Of a stretch of 6,955 nucleotides of DNA, positions 1 through 6,409 are shown piece after piece. The position numbers and the translations under genes are program-made. Position 1 is the first letter of the stretch; the number at the start of each line of letters is the position of its first letter. Origin of the DNA: an uncultured bacterium (GTDB taxonomy: Bacteria > Planctomycetota > Phycisphaerae > Phycisphaerales > SM1A02); assembly GCA_903861235.1 (NCBI GenBank), contig CAIOTP010000122.1:1-6955 (forward strand). Reading direction: 5' to 3'. The notes beneath the pieces were generated by a model, which worked only from the letters and a program-made list of their open reading frames with translations, ran no database searches and was not told the origin of the DNA.

Positions 1-2699
1 ACTTCGCGCTCCCAGGCCAGGGGCTCTCGGCCGCGAAGGATCGCTCGCATGCAGGATTCGCGGAGCCGCCACTTCTCCAGGGCGTCGGTCACGATCAACT
101 CGTCGCCTTCGGCCACCAGCGCCACCGTGTCGGGCATGCGAAGCCCGAGCCGCTCGAGCAGCGCCTCCGCCGGATCGCGCAACGCCCGGGTCCAGGCCTG
201 CGTGGCATCCGGCAGGCGCGGCTCGATGACCGCCCCTCGCATGAAGTCCCAGGTGCCCGGCGCGCGGCGGCCCTGTTCCGCGGCCAGCGCACAGCGATGC
301 GCCGGCGCATCGAATCCGGCCTGTCCGGTCCATGCCTCGGGCTGGTCGGCCCGTGCGGGATGCACCGTGATCAGGGACGCACGCAGTCTTTCCGAGTCCG
401 CGGACGACGCCGCACACGCGTCGAGCAGCTGGTCGACCACCGGCGAGGGCGGGCGACGGTCTCCGCCGCGCGGATCCACGCCCTGATGGATGACCACCAG
501 GCGCCTGCGAGCCGCATGCAGGCACTCCAGGAACAGCTGCAGGTCCTCGTGACGGGGCAGCTGGTCCCCCGCACGGGGCGCGGAGGCGATCAGGTCGAGG
601 CCGTCGGCATGGCGACCTCGAGGGAACGCGCCCAGATCCAGCCCGACCAGCACCAGCACGTCGAAGGGCACGCTTCGCATGGGCGAAAGCCGCGCCAGCG
701 TGACGCCCCCGGAGGCGAAATGCGTGCCCTCGCGCGCGTCCGCCATGGCGTGCATGAGCTGTTCGCGGGCCATGCCGAAGTCGAGCGGTTCCAGAAATCC
801 GCCCTGCACCGCCGCCTGGGCCAGCCGCTCAAGCCCCTGGTCGAGCTGTCTTCGCTCCAGGCCGAAGGCCGGGTGATCGGCCGGAGGCAGCAGCCGCTCG
901 GCCAGTTCGAGCAGCCTGGCACACCACTGGGAAAGGGGCTGGGCCTCGGTGGCCGCACGGAGGAAGTCCGCCACAGCCTCGATGGCCTGCACCACCTGGT
1001 GAAGTTCCTCAAGGCCGGCGCTGCCCGATGCGGGCGAAGGCAGGAGCTCCGGATCCACGCTGGCCGCCGGCGAGGCGACCAACGCCAAGGGATCCGACGC
1101 CGACGCCATGGCCAGACCAAGCACCACACGATCCACGGCCCACTGCAGCGTGTGGATCCGGTCATCCGGCGTCTGCGGTCGCTCCAGGCGAGCGGCACGG
1201 TCCCGGGGATCCAGGAACCGCCGGGCGCCCGCCTGCTCCAGTCGATCCAGCCAACGCACCAGGCCGTCCGCACCAAGTCGAAGTCGCTCAAGCACGCCGG
1301 CCTGCCCGAGCGTGGCCCGAACACCGGCCATGGTCAGTCCATCGGTCACGGCCGCCATGGCGTGGTGCATGGCTTCGGCCAGGGAACTGCTCCTCGCCAG
1401 CTGCCGGTCCGAGGCGGTGAGCGGGATCACCCCGCGCTGCTCGAACACCGATTCGAGGAATCGCCCCACGCCGCGGATGTCGGGCGTGAGGATCGCCACG
1501 CGCTCGGGCCGCAACCCGGGCATGTCGCTCATGGCGGCCAGCACCGCGTCGTGCGCCACCTCGGCGGCGCGGAGCGGCGTGGTCACCGAGTGCACCTGCA
1601 CGGAGCCGTCCGCCTGCGCCGAACCGAGCTCGGGCGGCTGGTCCAGCAGCATGTCCCGCTGCAGCCGCTCCAGCATGCTGGCTGCGACTCGGGGCTCGCC
1701 GGCCGTGTCCTGCAGGTCCGCGTCCAGATCCAGCAGCACGCGCTCCGCCTGGCTGGCCTGCTGGCCCATGGCATCGAGCAGCGGATGGCCCGCCTGCATG
1801 TGAAGCGCCTCGGCCATGTCGCTCGCGCTCGTGCCCGACTCGGCGGCACGCCAGAGCAGCTGCCTCCGGGTGGACCGCTCGGCCACGAAGGCCTGCGTGG
1901 GGGTGAGCATGTGCAGCGTGACACGTGTGTGCCGAGCCATGGCCTGGAGCACCCGCACTAGGAAGGGCGAGAGCAACGAGACGCCGAACACGCTCACGAA
2001 GGCGGGCAGTCTCGCGGTGGGCGGCACCTGGCCACGCTCCATGGCGACCACCAGCGAGCGGAGTTGCTCCCAGGCGCCGTGGGAGATCGATTCGCGGGCC
2101 GTGACCTGCCAGAGCGGTCGCTGCCACGCCTCAAGTTCAACCAAGGCGGCGGCCGCCTCCGCCGGCAGGCCGCTGCGCCCCTGCTGCCACGCCTGGATCA
2201 ACTCCGGGCGGTCCACCTGATAGCGGTCGAAGGCATCCGCCAGCCGCCGCGCCAACCGCAGCAGTGCGGCGTGATCCAGAGCACCCTCCTCGCTGCGGAC
2301 CATGGCAAGCACGGGCCCGGCCGCGTGGTCTGGCAAGGGTGCCTGGCCTCGAGAGGCCTGCGCCAGAACGGCCGCGATTCGGAACGCCAGGTGGTCCAGG
2401 TCCTCGCGCCCCCGAGGTGGCCGCTGCCCCGTGCCTTGGCAGGCCAGATCCAGCAGGAAGCCTCGAAGGAACGGCGTCTCCACGCCTCCCCAGGCCCCCA
2501 GCCGCCGCGCCATCTCGCCACGAAGCCAGCGTCCCAGTCCCGGCCCCTGCACCGCGACCACGCACCGGTCGAGCGGCCCGGGCGCGGCCGAACCGGCGAA
2601 GGCCGCGGCCAAGTCGACCGCCAGCGCGTCCGCGGTGGCGGCCCGCACCACCCGCAGTCCACCGCCGGTCGAGCCGGTCTGAAGCGCATGCCGCGTCAC
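1..2699 (-). CDS. recC: RecC, exodeoxyribonuclease V (RecBCD) gamma subunit, C-terminus cut by window edge
   Basis: RecC is the RecBCD subunit that holds the split DNA strands and scans for Chi during double-strand-break repair and degradation of foreign linear DNA. The frame is open from GTG 2699 to the left edge, about 899 residues; E. coli RecC is roughly 1,120, so the C-terminal fifth is missing. Recognisable blocks: an LRVVRA start (residues 15-20, like E. coli MLRVYHS), QGPGLGRWLRGEMARRLG (51-68), LADAFDRYQVDRPELIQAW (153-171), VFGVSLLSPFLVRVLQAMAR (237-256) and LSPMRSVPF with a following GAFPR (671-679, 690-694). All match the order in RecC; like RecC it shows no Walker A motif. GTG 2699 is chosen because no ATG or GTG lies upstream in frame before the neighbour's stop; it gives about 14 residues more than E. 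coli. A later GTG near residue 17 is possible. No Shine-Dalgarno sequence is visible. recB and recD are not in view and may lie further left. Identity is firm; the start is less so. Confidence 0.9.
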   Translation of the reverse strand, partial: MTRHALQTGSTGGGLRVVRAATADALAVDLAAAFAGSAAPGPLDRCVVAVQGPGLGRWLRGEMARRLGAWGGVETPFLRGFLLDLACQGTGQRPPRGREDLDHLAFRIAAVLAQASRGQAPLPDHAAGPVLAMVRSEEGALDHAALLRLARRLADAFDRYQVDRPELIQAWQQGRSGLPAEAAAALVELEAWQRPLWQVTARESISHGAWEQLRSLVVAMERGQVPPTARLPAFVSVFGVSLLSPFLVRVLQAMARHTRVTLHMLTPTQAFVAERSTRRQLLWRAAESGTSASDMAEALHMQAGHPLLDAMGQQASQAERVLLDLDADLQDTAGEPRVAASMLERLQRDMLLDQPPELGSAQADGSVQVHSVTTPLRAAEVAHDAVLAAMSDMPGLRPERVAILTPDIRGVGRFLESVFEQRGVIPLTASDRQLARSSSLAEAMHHAMAAVTDGLTMAGVRATLGQAGVLERLRLGADGLVRWLDRLEQAGARRFLDPRDRAARLERPQTPDDRIHTLQWAVDRVVLGLAMASASDPLALVASPAASVDPELLPSPASGSAGLEELHQVVQAIEAVADFLRAATEAQPLSQWCARLLELAERLLPPADHPAFGLERRQLDQGLERLAQAAVQGGFLEPLDFGMAREQLMHAMADAREGTHFASGGVTLARLSPMRSVPFDVLVLVGLDLGAFPRGRHADGLDLIASAPRAGDQLPRHEDLQLFLECLHAARRRLVVIHQGVDPRGGDRRPPSPVVDQLLDACAASSADSERLRASLITVHPARADQPEAWTGQAGFDAPAHRCALAAEQGRRAPGTWDFMRGAVIEPRLPDATQAWTRALRDPAEALLERLGLRMPDTVALVAEGDELIVTDALEKWRLRESCMRAILRGREPLAWERE

Positions 2700-2705
2700 G
2701 CGGCC

Positions 2706-2711
2706 AGTGTA
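2706..2711 (-). promoter_or_regulatory. Possible -10 box (TACACT) for leaderless recC transcript
   Basis: Read on the minus strand, TACACT is followed by six bases and then the GTG start of recC. This fits the TANNNT -10 hexamer that in leaderless genes puts the transcription start at the start codon. No good -35 box and no Shine-Dalgarno sequence are present in the 60-base gap. Nearly the same arrangement precedes the sigma factor gene. The alternative is that recC is simply read through from the lectin gene. Confidence 0.3.
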
Positions 2712-2759
2712 AGTGGCTCGCAGGGACGCATTCCGGACACCGTCACCAGCACCGCGGGG

Positions 2760-4043
2760 TCAGGACGAGCACGGACCGAAGCTGAGCAGCAGCACGCCGA
2801 TGTCGCCCGAGCTCACCACGCCGTCACGGTCCAGGTCGGCCGTGCCGGGTCCGTTGAACTGCAGGAGCAGCACGCCGATGTCACCCGAATCGACCGAGCC
2901 ATTGCCGTCGAGGTCCGCCACACAGGACCGGCAGGGCGAGCCGTTGGTGCAGCAGTCCGGGACGCCGTTCTTGTCCGCGTCCTGAAGTTCACCGCGAAGG
3001 ATCTGCCCGAAGTCCACCACGCCGTCGTTGTTGCAGTCGGCGGACCATTCCATCAGGTAGGGGTAGGGCGCAGCACTGGACGATTCACCCACGCAGCCGA
3101 GGCCGCTGGAGCCCGATCCCCACCGCTCCTCCGCCGGATAGGGACCGGGGCACCGCACGGCCGGGTCGAAGGGTTCGCCCGTGACCCATCGCCAGCCGTC
3201 CGAAGGATCGCCGGGCGGAACGCTTTCCAGGCGATACGCGCCCAGATAGAAATGCAGCGGCGTGGTCAGTTCGGCGAAGGCCAGTTCGGTCCGGTCGGAC
3301 ACGGTCAGCAGGTGACCACCCTTGGCGACAGCGGCGGTCCGTCCCTCGCTCCAATCGGCGATCGAAGTCAGGGACCCGTACCAGTGCCCGTTTCCGCCCT
3401 CGGTCATCTTCCACTCGACCGGGAATGTGCCGATCGCGGCCACCACGCATGCCTGACCCTGCTCGCAGCAGTCGGGCACGTTGTTGCCGTTGAAGTCCGC
3501 CAACTGGCCCCGGCGGATCTGGCCGTAGTCGACCTCGCCGTCGCCGTTGCAGTCGGCGGACCATTCCATCATCGCGGAGAGGTTCGAATCGTCCGTGTCG
3601 TTCCACTTGGGCTGTGGCGCGTGAGGGAAGGGGGTTCCCAGGAACGCGAGATTGGGTTCCGCCGCGGAACCGGGTTCCCCCGGACTCCAGTTGGTGTAGT
3701 TCCAGCTCTCGCCCGTGACCCATGCGAAGGTTCCGTTCGCCTGCTTCCGGGCGCCCAGGTAGGGACCGCCGAAACCGGAGGCCCACCAGGTGTCATGCTT
3801 CAACGACACGTCGAAGACGAAGAGATTCTCGTCGCTGCCGGAGATCGTGGCCAGGTGGGCTCCCCGCTGGTTGGCGACATCCTGAAAGGTCGCCCATGCG
3901 GTCGGTCCCGCGGCACGAACTCCCTGGTACCAGTGACCGTTGCCGCCCGCGGTCGCCTTCCATTGCACGGGGACCTGCGCTCCTGCGGCGCCTGCGAAGC
4001 CCATGACCATCAACGCCGCCATCGATCGTGCATCGAAACGCAT
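2760..4043 (-). CDS. Secreted protein with two C-type-lectin-like modules and C-terminal dockerin-like repeats
   Basis: A 427-residue exported protein, probably binding carbohydrate or another surface ligand. Residues 1-23 form a signal peptide (MRFDARS, a hydrophobic core of Met/Ala/Leu/Gly, cleavage near AGAQ). Module 1 (about 24-193) is a C-type-lectin-like domain with WNYTNWSPGEP (114-124), an EPN triplet (129-131) and WND (147-149), the calcium/sugar-binding pair of the fold, then an ADCNGDG...VPDCC repeat. Module 2 (about 207-365) starts with an almost repeated PVEWKMTEGGNGHWY and ends in a second ADCNNDG...VPDCC, but has neither EPN nor WND. Residues 375-422 hold two DLDxxGxVxSGDIGVLLL units like type I dockerin/EF-hand calcium loops. 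The protein ends GPCSS with no membrane anchor or PEP-CTERM tail. ATG 4043 is chosen because it gives a clean signal peptide and has AAGG four bases upstream. The frame stays open upstream, so ATG 4397 (545 residues, extra membrane segment) is an alternative. Ligand unknown. Confidence 0.85.
   Translation of the reverse strand: MRFDARSMAALMVMGFAGAAGAQVPVQWKATAGGNGHWYQGVRAAGPTAWATFQDVANQRGAHLATISGSDENLFVFDVSLKHDTWWASGFGGPYLGARKQANGTFAWVTGESWNYTNWSPGEPGSAAEPNLAFLGTPFPHAPQPKWNDTDDSNLSAMMEWSADCNGDGEVDYGQIRRGQLADFNGNNVPDCCEQGQACVVAAIGTFPVEWKMTEGGNGHWYGSLTSIADWSEGRTAAVAKGGHLLTVSDRTELAFAELTTPLHFYLGAYRLESVPPGDPSDGWRWVTGEPFDPAVRCPGPYPAEERWGSGSSGLGCVGESSSAAPYPYLMEWSADCNNDGVVDFGQILRGELQDADKNGVPDCCTNGSPCRSCVADLDGNGSVDSGDIGVLLLQFNGPGTADLDRDGVVSSGDIGVLLLSFGPCSS
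2778..2921 (-). repeat. Pair of dockerin-like EF-hand repeats in the lectin protein
   Basis: Residues 375-396 and 401-422 of the lectin protein are two copies of A-DL-D-x-x-G-x-V-x-SGDIGVLLLxF. Each has the Asp/Asn-rich calcium loop followed by a short helix typical of dockerin type I halves. The DNA is repeated too: AGCACGCCGATGTC occurs in both copies on the plus-strand reading. In planctomycetes such C-terminal repeats are common in secreted proteins that have no known cellulosome; whether a cohesin partner exists is unknown. Confidence 0.75.
2949..3056 (-). repeat. Second ADCNxDG...VPDCC repeat of the lectin protein
   Basis: Residues 330-365 repeat the 158-193 segment with the pattern MEWSADCNxDGxVDxGQIxRGxLxDxxxNxVPDCC. 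The Asp/Asn-rich stretch (DCNNDGVVD) looks like a calcium loop, and the paired cysteines at the end may form disulfides outside the cell. It closes the second lectin-like module and is followed by a short cysteine-containing linker into the dockerin-like pair. Confidence 0.75.
3465..3572 (-). repeat. First ADCNxDG...VPDCC repeat of the lectin protein
   Basis: Residues 158-193 close the first lectin-like module with the same pattern as residues 330-365. The nucleotide similarity is high around the WSADCN codons (plus-strand GCAGTCGGCGGACCATTCC is shared), so the two modules arose by internal tandem duplication rather than by separate recruitment. Confidence 0.75.
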
Positions 4044-4401
4044 GACACCTTGCTCCGGCCCCACGGGCCCGTTTCGGGATCGCCCTGCCCCGCCGGCCGA
4101 CGACCGGAACCCAGGGGAGGACATGCCGGACGCCGCAAGGCGCCCACCGGAAGAGCCAGGGGTGACCCAGGCGAGACACGCGAAACCGACAAGAAGTGCC
4201 AGATAGGCCAAAAAAACGGGCCTGGCGGGCCTCCTTGCGTCACCGGTCGGTCCCGAGTTCACCTGCCCCGCCGCGGCAGGCCCGGGCCCCGAGTCCGGCT
4301 CCACCGGATCATGACCGCTCAGCAAGGCGTGCAGCGCCAGTGTGCCACCCCGGATCTGCCGGGCCCTGGACGGAAGTTCGCGTGCCTCGACCACCATGAC
4401 C
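4044..4401 (-). other. 358-base gap between sigma factor and lectin genes, with an open frame of uncertain status
   Basis: No independent gene can be supported. An ATG at 4397-4395, four bases after the sigma stop, opens a frame that runs without a stop into the lectin gene. It would encode 118 extra residues: a soluble, Pro/Gly/Arg-rich part, positive residues (DARRPARP, about 53-60), then an 18-residue hydrophobic stretch VFLAYLALLVGFACLAWV (61-78). Codon choice is laxer than in the neighbours (TTT, TTG, TAT, CTT, GCA, GGT near the hydrophobic part), which favours untranslated sequence, but a real membrane anchor is not excluded. The zinc-binding HxxxCxxC signature of many anti-sigma factors is absent. 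The gap also holds a T7 tract with a short hairpin. Confidence 0.5.
4210..4231 (-). terminator. Weak candidate intrinsic terminator downstream of the sigma gene
   Basis: On the minus strand GGCC-CGCCA-GGCC can form a 4-bp all-GC stem with a 5-base loop, followed by CG and seven T. A T7 run stands out in such GC-rich DNA. It lies about 170 bases after the sigma stop and 170 before the lectin start, a sensible place to end the sigma transcript. The stem is short, and a competing AGGCC/GGCCT pairing would put the T run in a loop, so confidence is low. Confidence 0.3.
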
Positions 4402-5148
4402 TCAGGCTCCCATGAGCATGGCCACCATGCGGTCCGTCTCCTCCTCCAGGCGAGACTCCGGCACGCCGTCGTCTCGAAGGGCCTGCTCCACTTCGGAACG
4501 CAGCCTCCGCTGCACAAGCTTGGCGTCGGCCTTCAGCTCCAGCAGCGGCCGGCCTGTGCGCGCCGCGATCATCTCGTAGGTCAGTCCCTCCACGAAGTGA
4601 AGCTGGAAGACCTCCCAGGCGGCCTGTCGCCGCGACGCCTCCAGGCCCTTCAGCGTGGCGTTCAGGGCGCCCGCCACCACGGACTCGGCCCAGCTGCGCT
4701 CCATGGCCATGGCCGCGTCGGGCTCGTGGAGCGCGGGAAGGTCGAGCGTCTCCAGGTCCGAAGGATCCCGAACCTCCAGAGGCCGACCGCCGATGCGGCC
4801 CTCTCGCGAACGCTCACGCAGGTGCATGACCAGGCCGTTGGCCAGCCACCGTCGAAGCGGCAGCGCACTTTCCACCCACCGGGACAGATAGTCGTCCCGG
4901 GCCAGGCGGCTGGCGAAGAAGCCGTTCACCAGGTCCGCGCTTTCGCCCATGCCGCGGAAGCTGCTGCCCTTCACGTACACGCGAAGCGGCTCGAAGTAGC
5001 GTTGCATGACGTGGGCGCGAAGCTCGGCGAGCGTGCGGCTGCGCACCTTGGGATCCGCGCTGGCCAGGGCGATCTTCAGCGTCTCCACGATCCAGGTGCG
5101 ATGCGTGGTGGGAAAGGCGTCGTGCTGCGGCGAGGAGGACCCGGGCAT
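4402..5148 (-). CDS. ECF-like RNA polymerase sigma factor (planctomycete type)
   Basis: A 248-residue sigma-70 family protein that should direct RNA polymerase to a specific promoter set in the cytoplasm. The N-terminal part (HRTWIVETLKIALASADPKV, 16-35) matches the 'TxWxxVxxA...' opening of ECF-like factors expanded in planctomycetes. Region 2 is about 35-115: a helix around LRAHVMQRYFEPLRVYVK, then ESADLVNGFFASRLARDDYL (69-88), equivalent to the DAEDLTQ-FF core-binding helix, then LPLRRWLANGLVMHLRERSREG (97-118, basic). A variable linker (119-148) leads to region 4 (about 176-222), whose FQLHFVEGLTYEMIAARTGR and following LKADAKLVQRRLRSEV form the helix-turn-helix that reads the -35 element. 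An acidic tail of about 25 residues follows, ending MLMGA. ATG 5148 is used because no other ATG precedes region 2; it lacks a Shine-Dalgarno sequence but has TACGCT seven bases upstream. No anti-sigma factor or kinase partner is clearly present. The regulon is unknown. Confidence 0.82.
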   Translation of the reverse strand: MPGSSSPQHDAFPTTHRTWIVETLKIALASADPKVRSRTLAELRAHVMQRYFEPLRVYVKGSSFRGMGESADLVNGFFASRLARDDYLSRWVESALPLRRWLANGLVMHLRERSREGRIGGRPLEVRDPSDLETLDLPALHEPDAAMAMERSWAESVVAGALNATLKGLEASRRQAAWEVFQLHFVEGLTYEMIAARTGRPLLELKADAKLVQRRLRSEVEQALRDDGVPESRLEEETDRMVAMLMGA

Positions 5149-5155
5149 GGCCGGC

Positions 5156-5161
5156 AGCGTA
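5156..5161 (-). promoter_or_regulatory. Possible -10 box (TACGCT) for leaderless sigma-factor transcript
   Basis: TACGCT lies seven bases before ATG 5148 on the minus strand and fits TANNNT. The bases between (GCCGGCC) resemble those before recC (GGCCGC). There is no Shine-Dalgarno sequence. The rest of the 184-base gap up to the threonine dehydrogenase stop contains a less GC-rich patch around 5240-5315, in which I could not find a convincing paired -35/-10 promoter. Confidence 0.3.
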
Positions 5162-5332
5162 GGGATCCGCAGGGGCGTGGTGCGGCCACCCGACCCGGGA
5201 CCGGAAGCGGGGAACGCCCCTCGCGGGACATGCGGAGCGGGAGGATTTTCAGACGCGGTTCAAACCCTATGGAGACGGTCACTTGGACGAACGAAGTTCA
5301 TCTCAGACAAGAGCGTCATCGCTGACCGCCCC

Positions 5333-6409
5333 TCACCCGTACCGCGCCGCGATCCGCGGCATGAGGTACTGGTCGAACGCCGTCTCCAGATCGTGCCGCG
5401 GGCTCCAGCCCCAGTCGCCACGCGCGGCCGAATCGTTGACGTCCTCGGGCCAGCTGTCCACGATCGACTGACGGCCCGCGTCCGGCTGGAAGCTGACCTT
5501 GGCCTTGGGGAAGCGCTCCAGCACCAGCCGCTCGAAGTCGCCGGCCGTGGGCGCAAAGCCCGCCACGTTGTACACGCAGCGCGTCAGCCGCTCCTTGGGG
5601 GCCGCGGCAAGCCGCAGCACCGCGTCGACCGCGTCGGGCATGGTCATGAAGGGAATGCGCGTGTCGCGGCGCACGAAGCAGGCGTAGGGCTTGCCTTGCG
5701 CCGCCGCGTGGATCATCTCCGGGCCGTAGTCGCTGGTGCCGCCGCTGGGCAGCGTGTCCGCGCTGATGATGCCCGGGAATCGGATGCTGCGGAAGTCGAT
5801 CGGGCGCTCCATGCGGTCCTTCGCGAGCTTGCGGTAGTGGCCCTCGTAGTACCGGCCCAGGTGCTCGCCCGCCAGCTTGTTCACGCCGTACATGGTGTGC
5901 GGCTCCAGGAACTGGTCCTCCTTCACCGCACCGGCCTTGCGCTTGGTGTCCAGGTCCGGAATGCCGTACGCCGCGATCGAGCTGGGGAAGACGAACTTCA
6001 CCGGCCGTCCGTGGCTGCGGGCCTGCTCGGCCGCCAGCTTGAGCAGGTTGAGCGTGCCCACCACGTTCACCTGGTGGGCGGTCTCGGGAGCGAACTCGCC
6101 CCGCGTGCTCAGCAGCGCGGCCAGGTGGAACACCTCGTCCACCTCGTACATGGCCAGCAGCCGCTCGAGCAGCTGGGCGTCGCAGACGTCGCCCACGAAG
6201 GCGTTCTCGCAGTGCTCGCGCACTCCGGGCTCGAGCTCGCGGATGTCCATGGCCACCACGCTCGTGCCCTCGCGGGCGGCCAGCGCCTCGATGAGGGCGT
6301 GGCCCATCTCGCCCCCCGCACCGGTGACCAGCACGGCACGGCTGCGGCGGAGGCCCGAGAGCGGACGGTCGCTGACGGCGGGATGAATGCCGGACTTGCC
6401 TGGACTCAT
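5333..6409 (-). CDS. L-threonine 3-dehydrogenase, short-chain dehydrogenase (SDR) type
   Basis: A 358-residue cytoplasmic enzyme of the extended SDR family, predicted to oxidise L-threonine to 2-amino-3-ketobutyrate with NAD+, the first step of threonine breakdown to glycine and acetyl-CoA. The Rossmann motif GAGGEMG is at 30-36, with Asp55 (MDIR) at the end of strand 2 favouring NAD over NADP. The catalytic SS (143-144) and Y174-x3-K178 (YGVNK) are intact. The C-terminal half separates this family from general sugar epimerases: RFPGIIS (210-216), GGTSDYG (223-229), RRDTRIPFMTMPDA (247-260), and SWPEDVNDSAARGDWGW (319-335), all characteristic of SDR-type threonine dehydrogenases. About 23 residues precede the first strand, slightly longer than usual. 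The ATG overlaps the upstream stop as ATGA, which supports this start and indicates translational coupling. The partner 2-amino-3-ketobutyrate CoA ligase is not in the window. It is unrelated to the zinc-dependent E. coli Tdh. Confidence 0.85.
   Translation of the reverse strand: MSPGKSGIHPAVSDRPLSGLRRSRAVLVTGAGGEMGHALIEALAAREGTSVVAMDIRELEPGVREHCENAFVGDVCDAQLLERLLAMYEVDEVFHLAALLSTRGEFAPETAHQVNVVGTLNLLKLAAEQARSHGRPVKFVFPSSIAAYGIPDLDTKRKAGAVKEDQFLEPHTMYGVNKLAGEHLGRYYEGHYRKLAKDRMERPIDFRSIRFPGIISADTLPSGGTSDYGPEMIHAAAQGKPYACFVRRDTRIPFMTMPDAVDAVLRLAAAPKERLTRCVYNVAGFAPTAGDFERLVLERFPKAKVSFQPDAGRQSIVDSWPEDVNDSAARGDWGWSPRHDLETAFDQYLMPRIAARYG

Noticed and set aside
297..1961. 554-codon plus-strand open frame
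   Set aside because: It is antisense to recC. Its product is Arg/His/Gly/Gln-rich low-complexity sequence with no recognisable domain, as expected from the opposite strand of a high-GC gene.
1288..2127. 279-codon minus-strand open frame inside recC
   Set aside because: It is in another frame of the same strand; its product is Ala/Gly/Arg/His-rich, while the recC frame shows family motifs on both sides without interruption.
2783..2888. Repeated AGCAGCACGCCGATGTC as a CRISPR or mobile-element repeat
   Set aside because: Only two copies, in frame, encoding the duplicated dockerin-like loop; it is explained by protein repeats.
2064..4415. 783-codon plus-strand open frame
   Set aside because: It runs antisense across recC, the intergenic gap and the lectin gene, ignoring their boundaries. 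The opposite strand gives clear RecC and lectin/dockerin homology.
2760..4517. Lectin gene starting at 4517 (585 residues)
   Set aside because: That start lies inside the sigma gene and would overlap it by about 116 bases, and the first 40 residues are a Trp/Arg/Cys-rich out-of-frame reading of sigma region 4. ATG 4043, or at most 4397, is more sensible.
5312..5323. AGCG-TCAT-CGCT palindrome just after the threonine dehydrogenase stop, as a terminator
   Set aside because: The stem is only four pairs and no T run follows on the minus strand.
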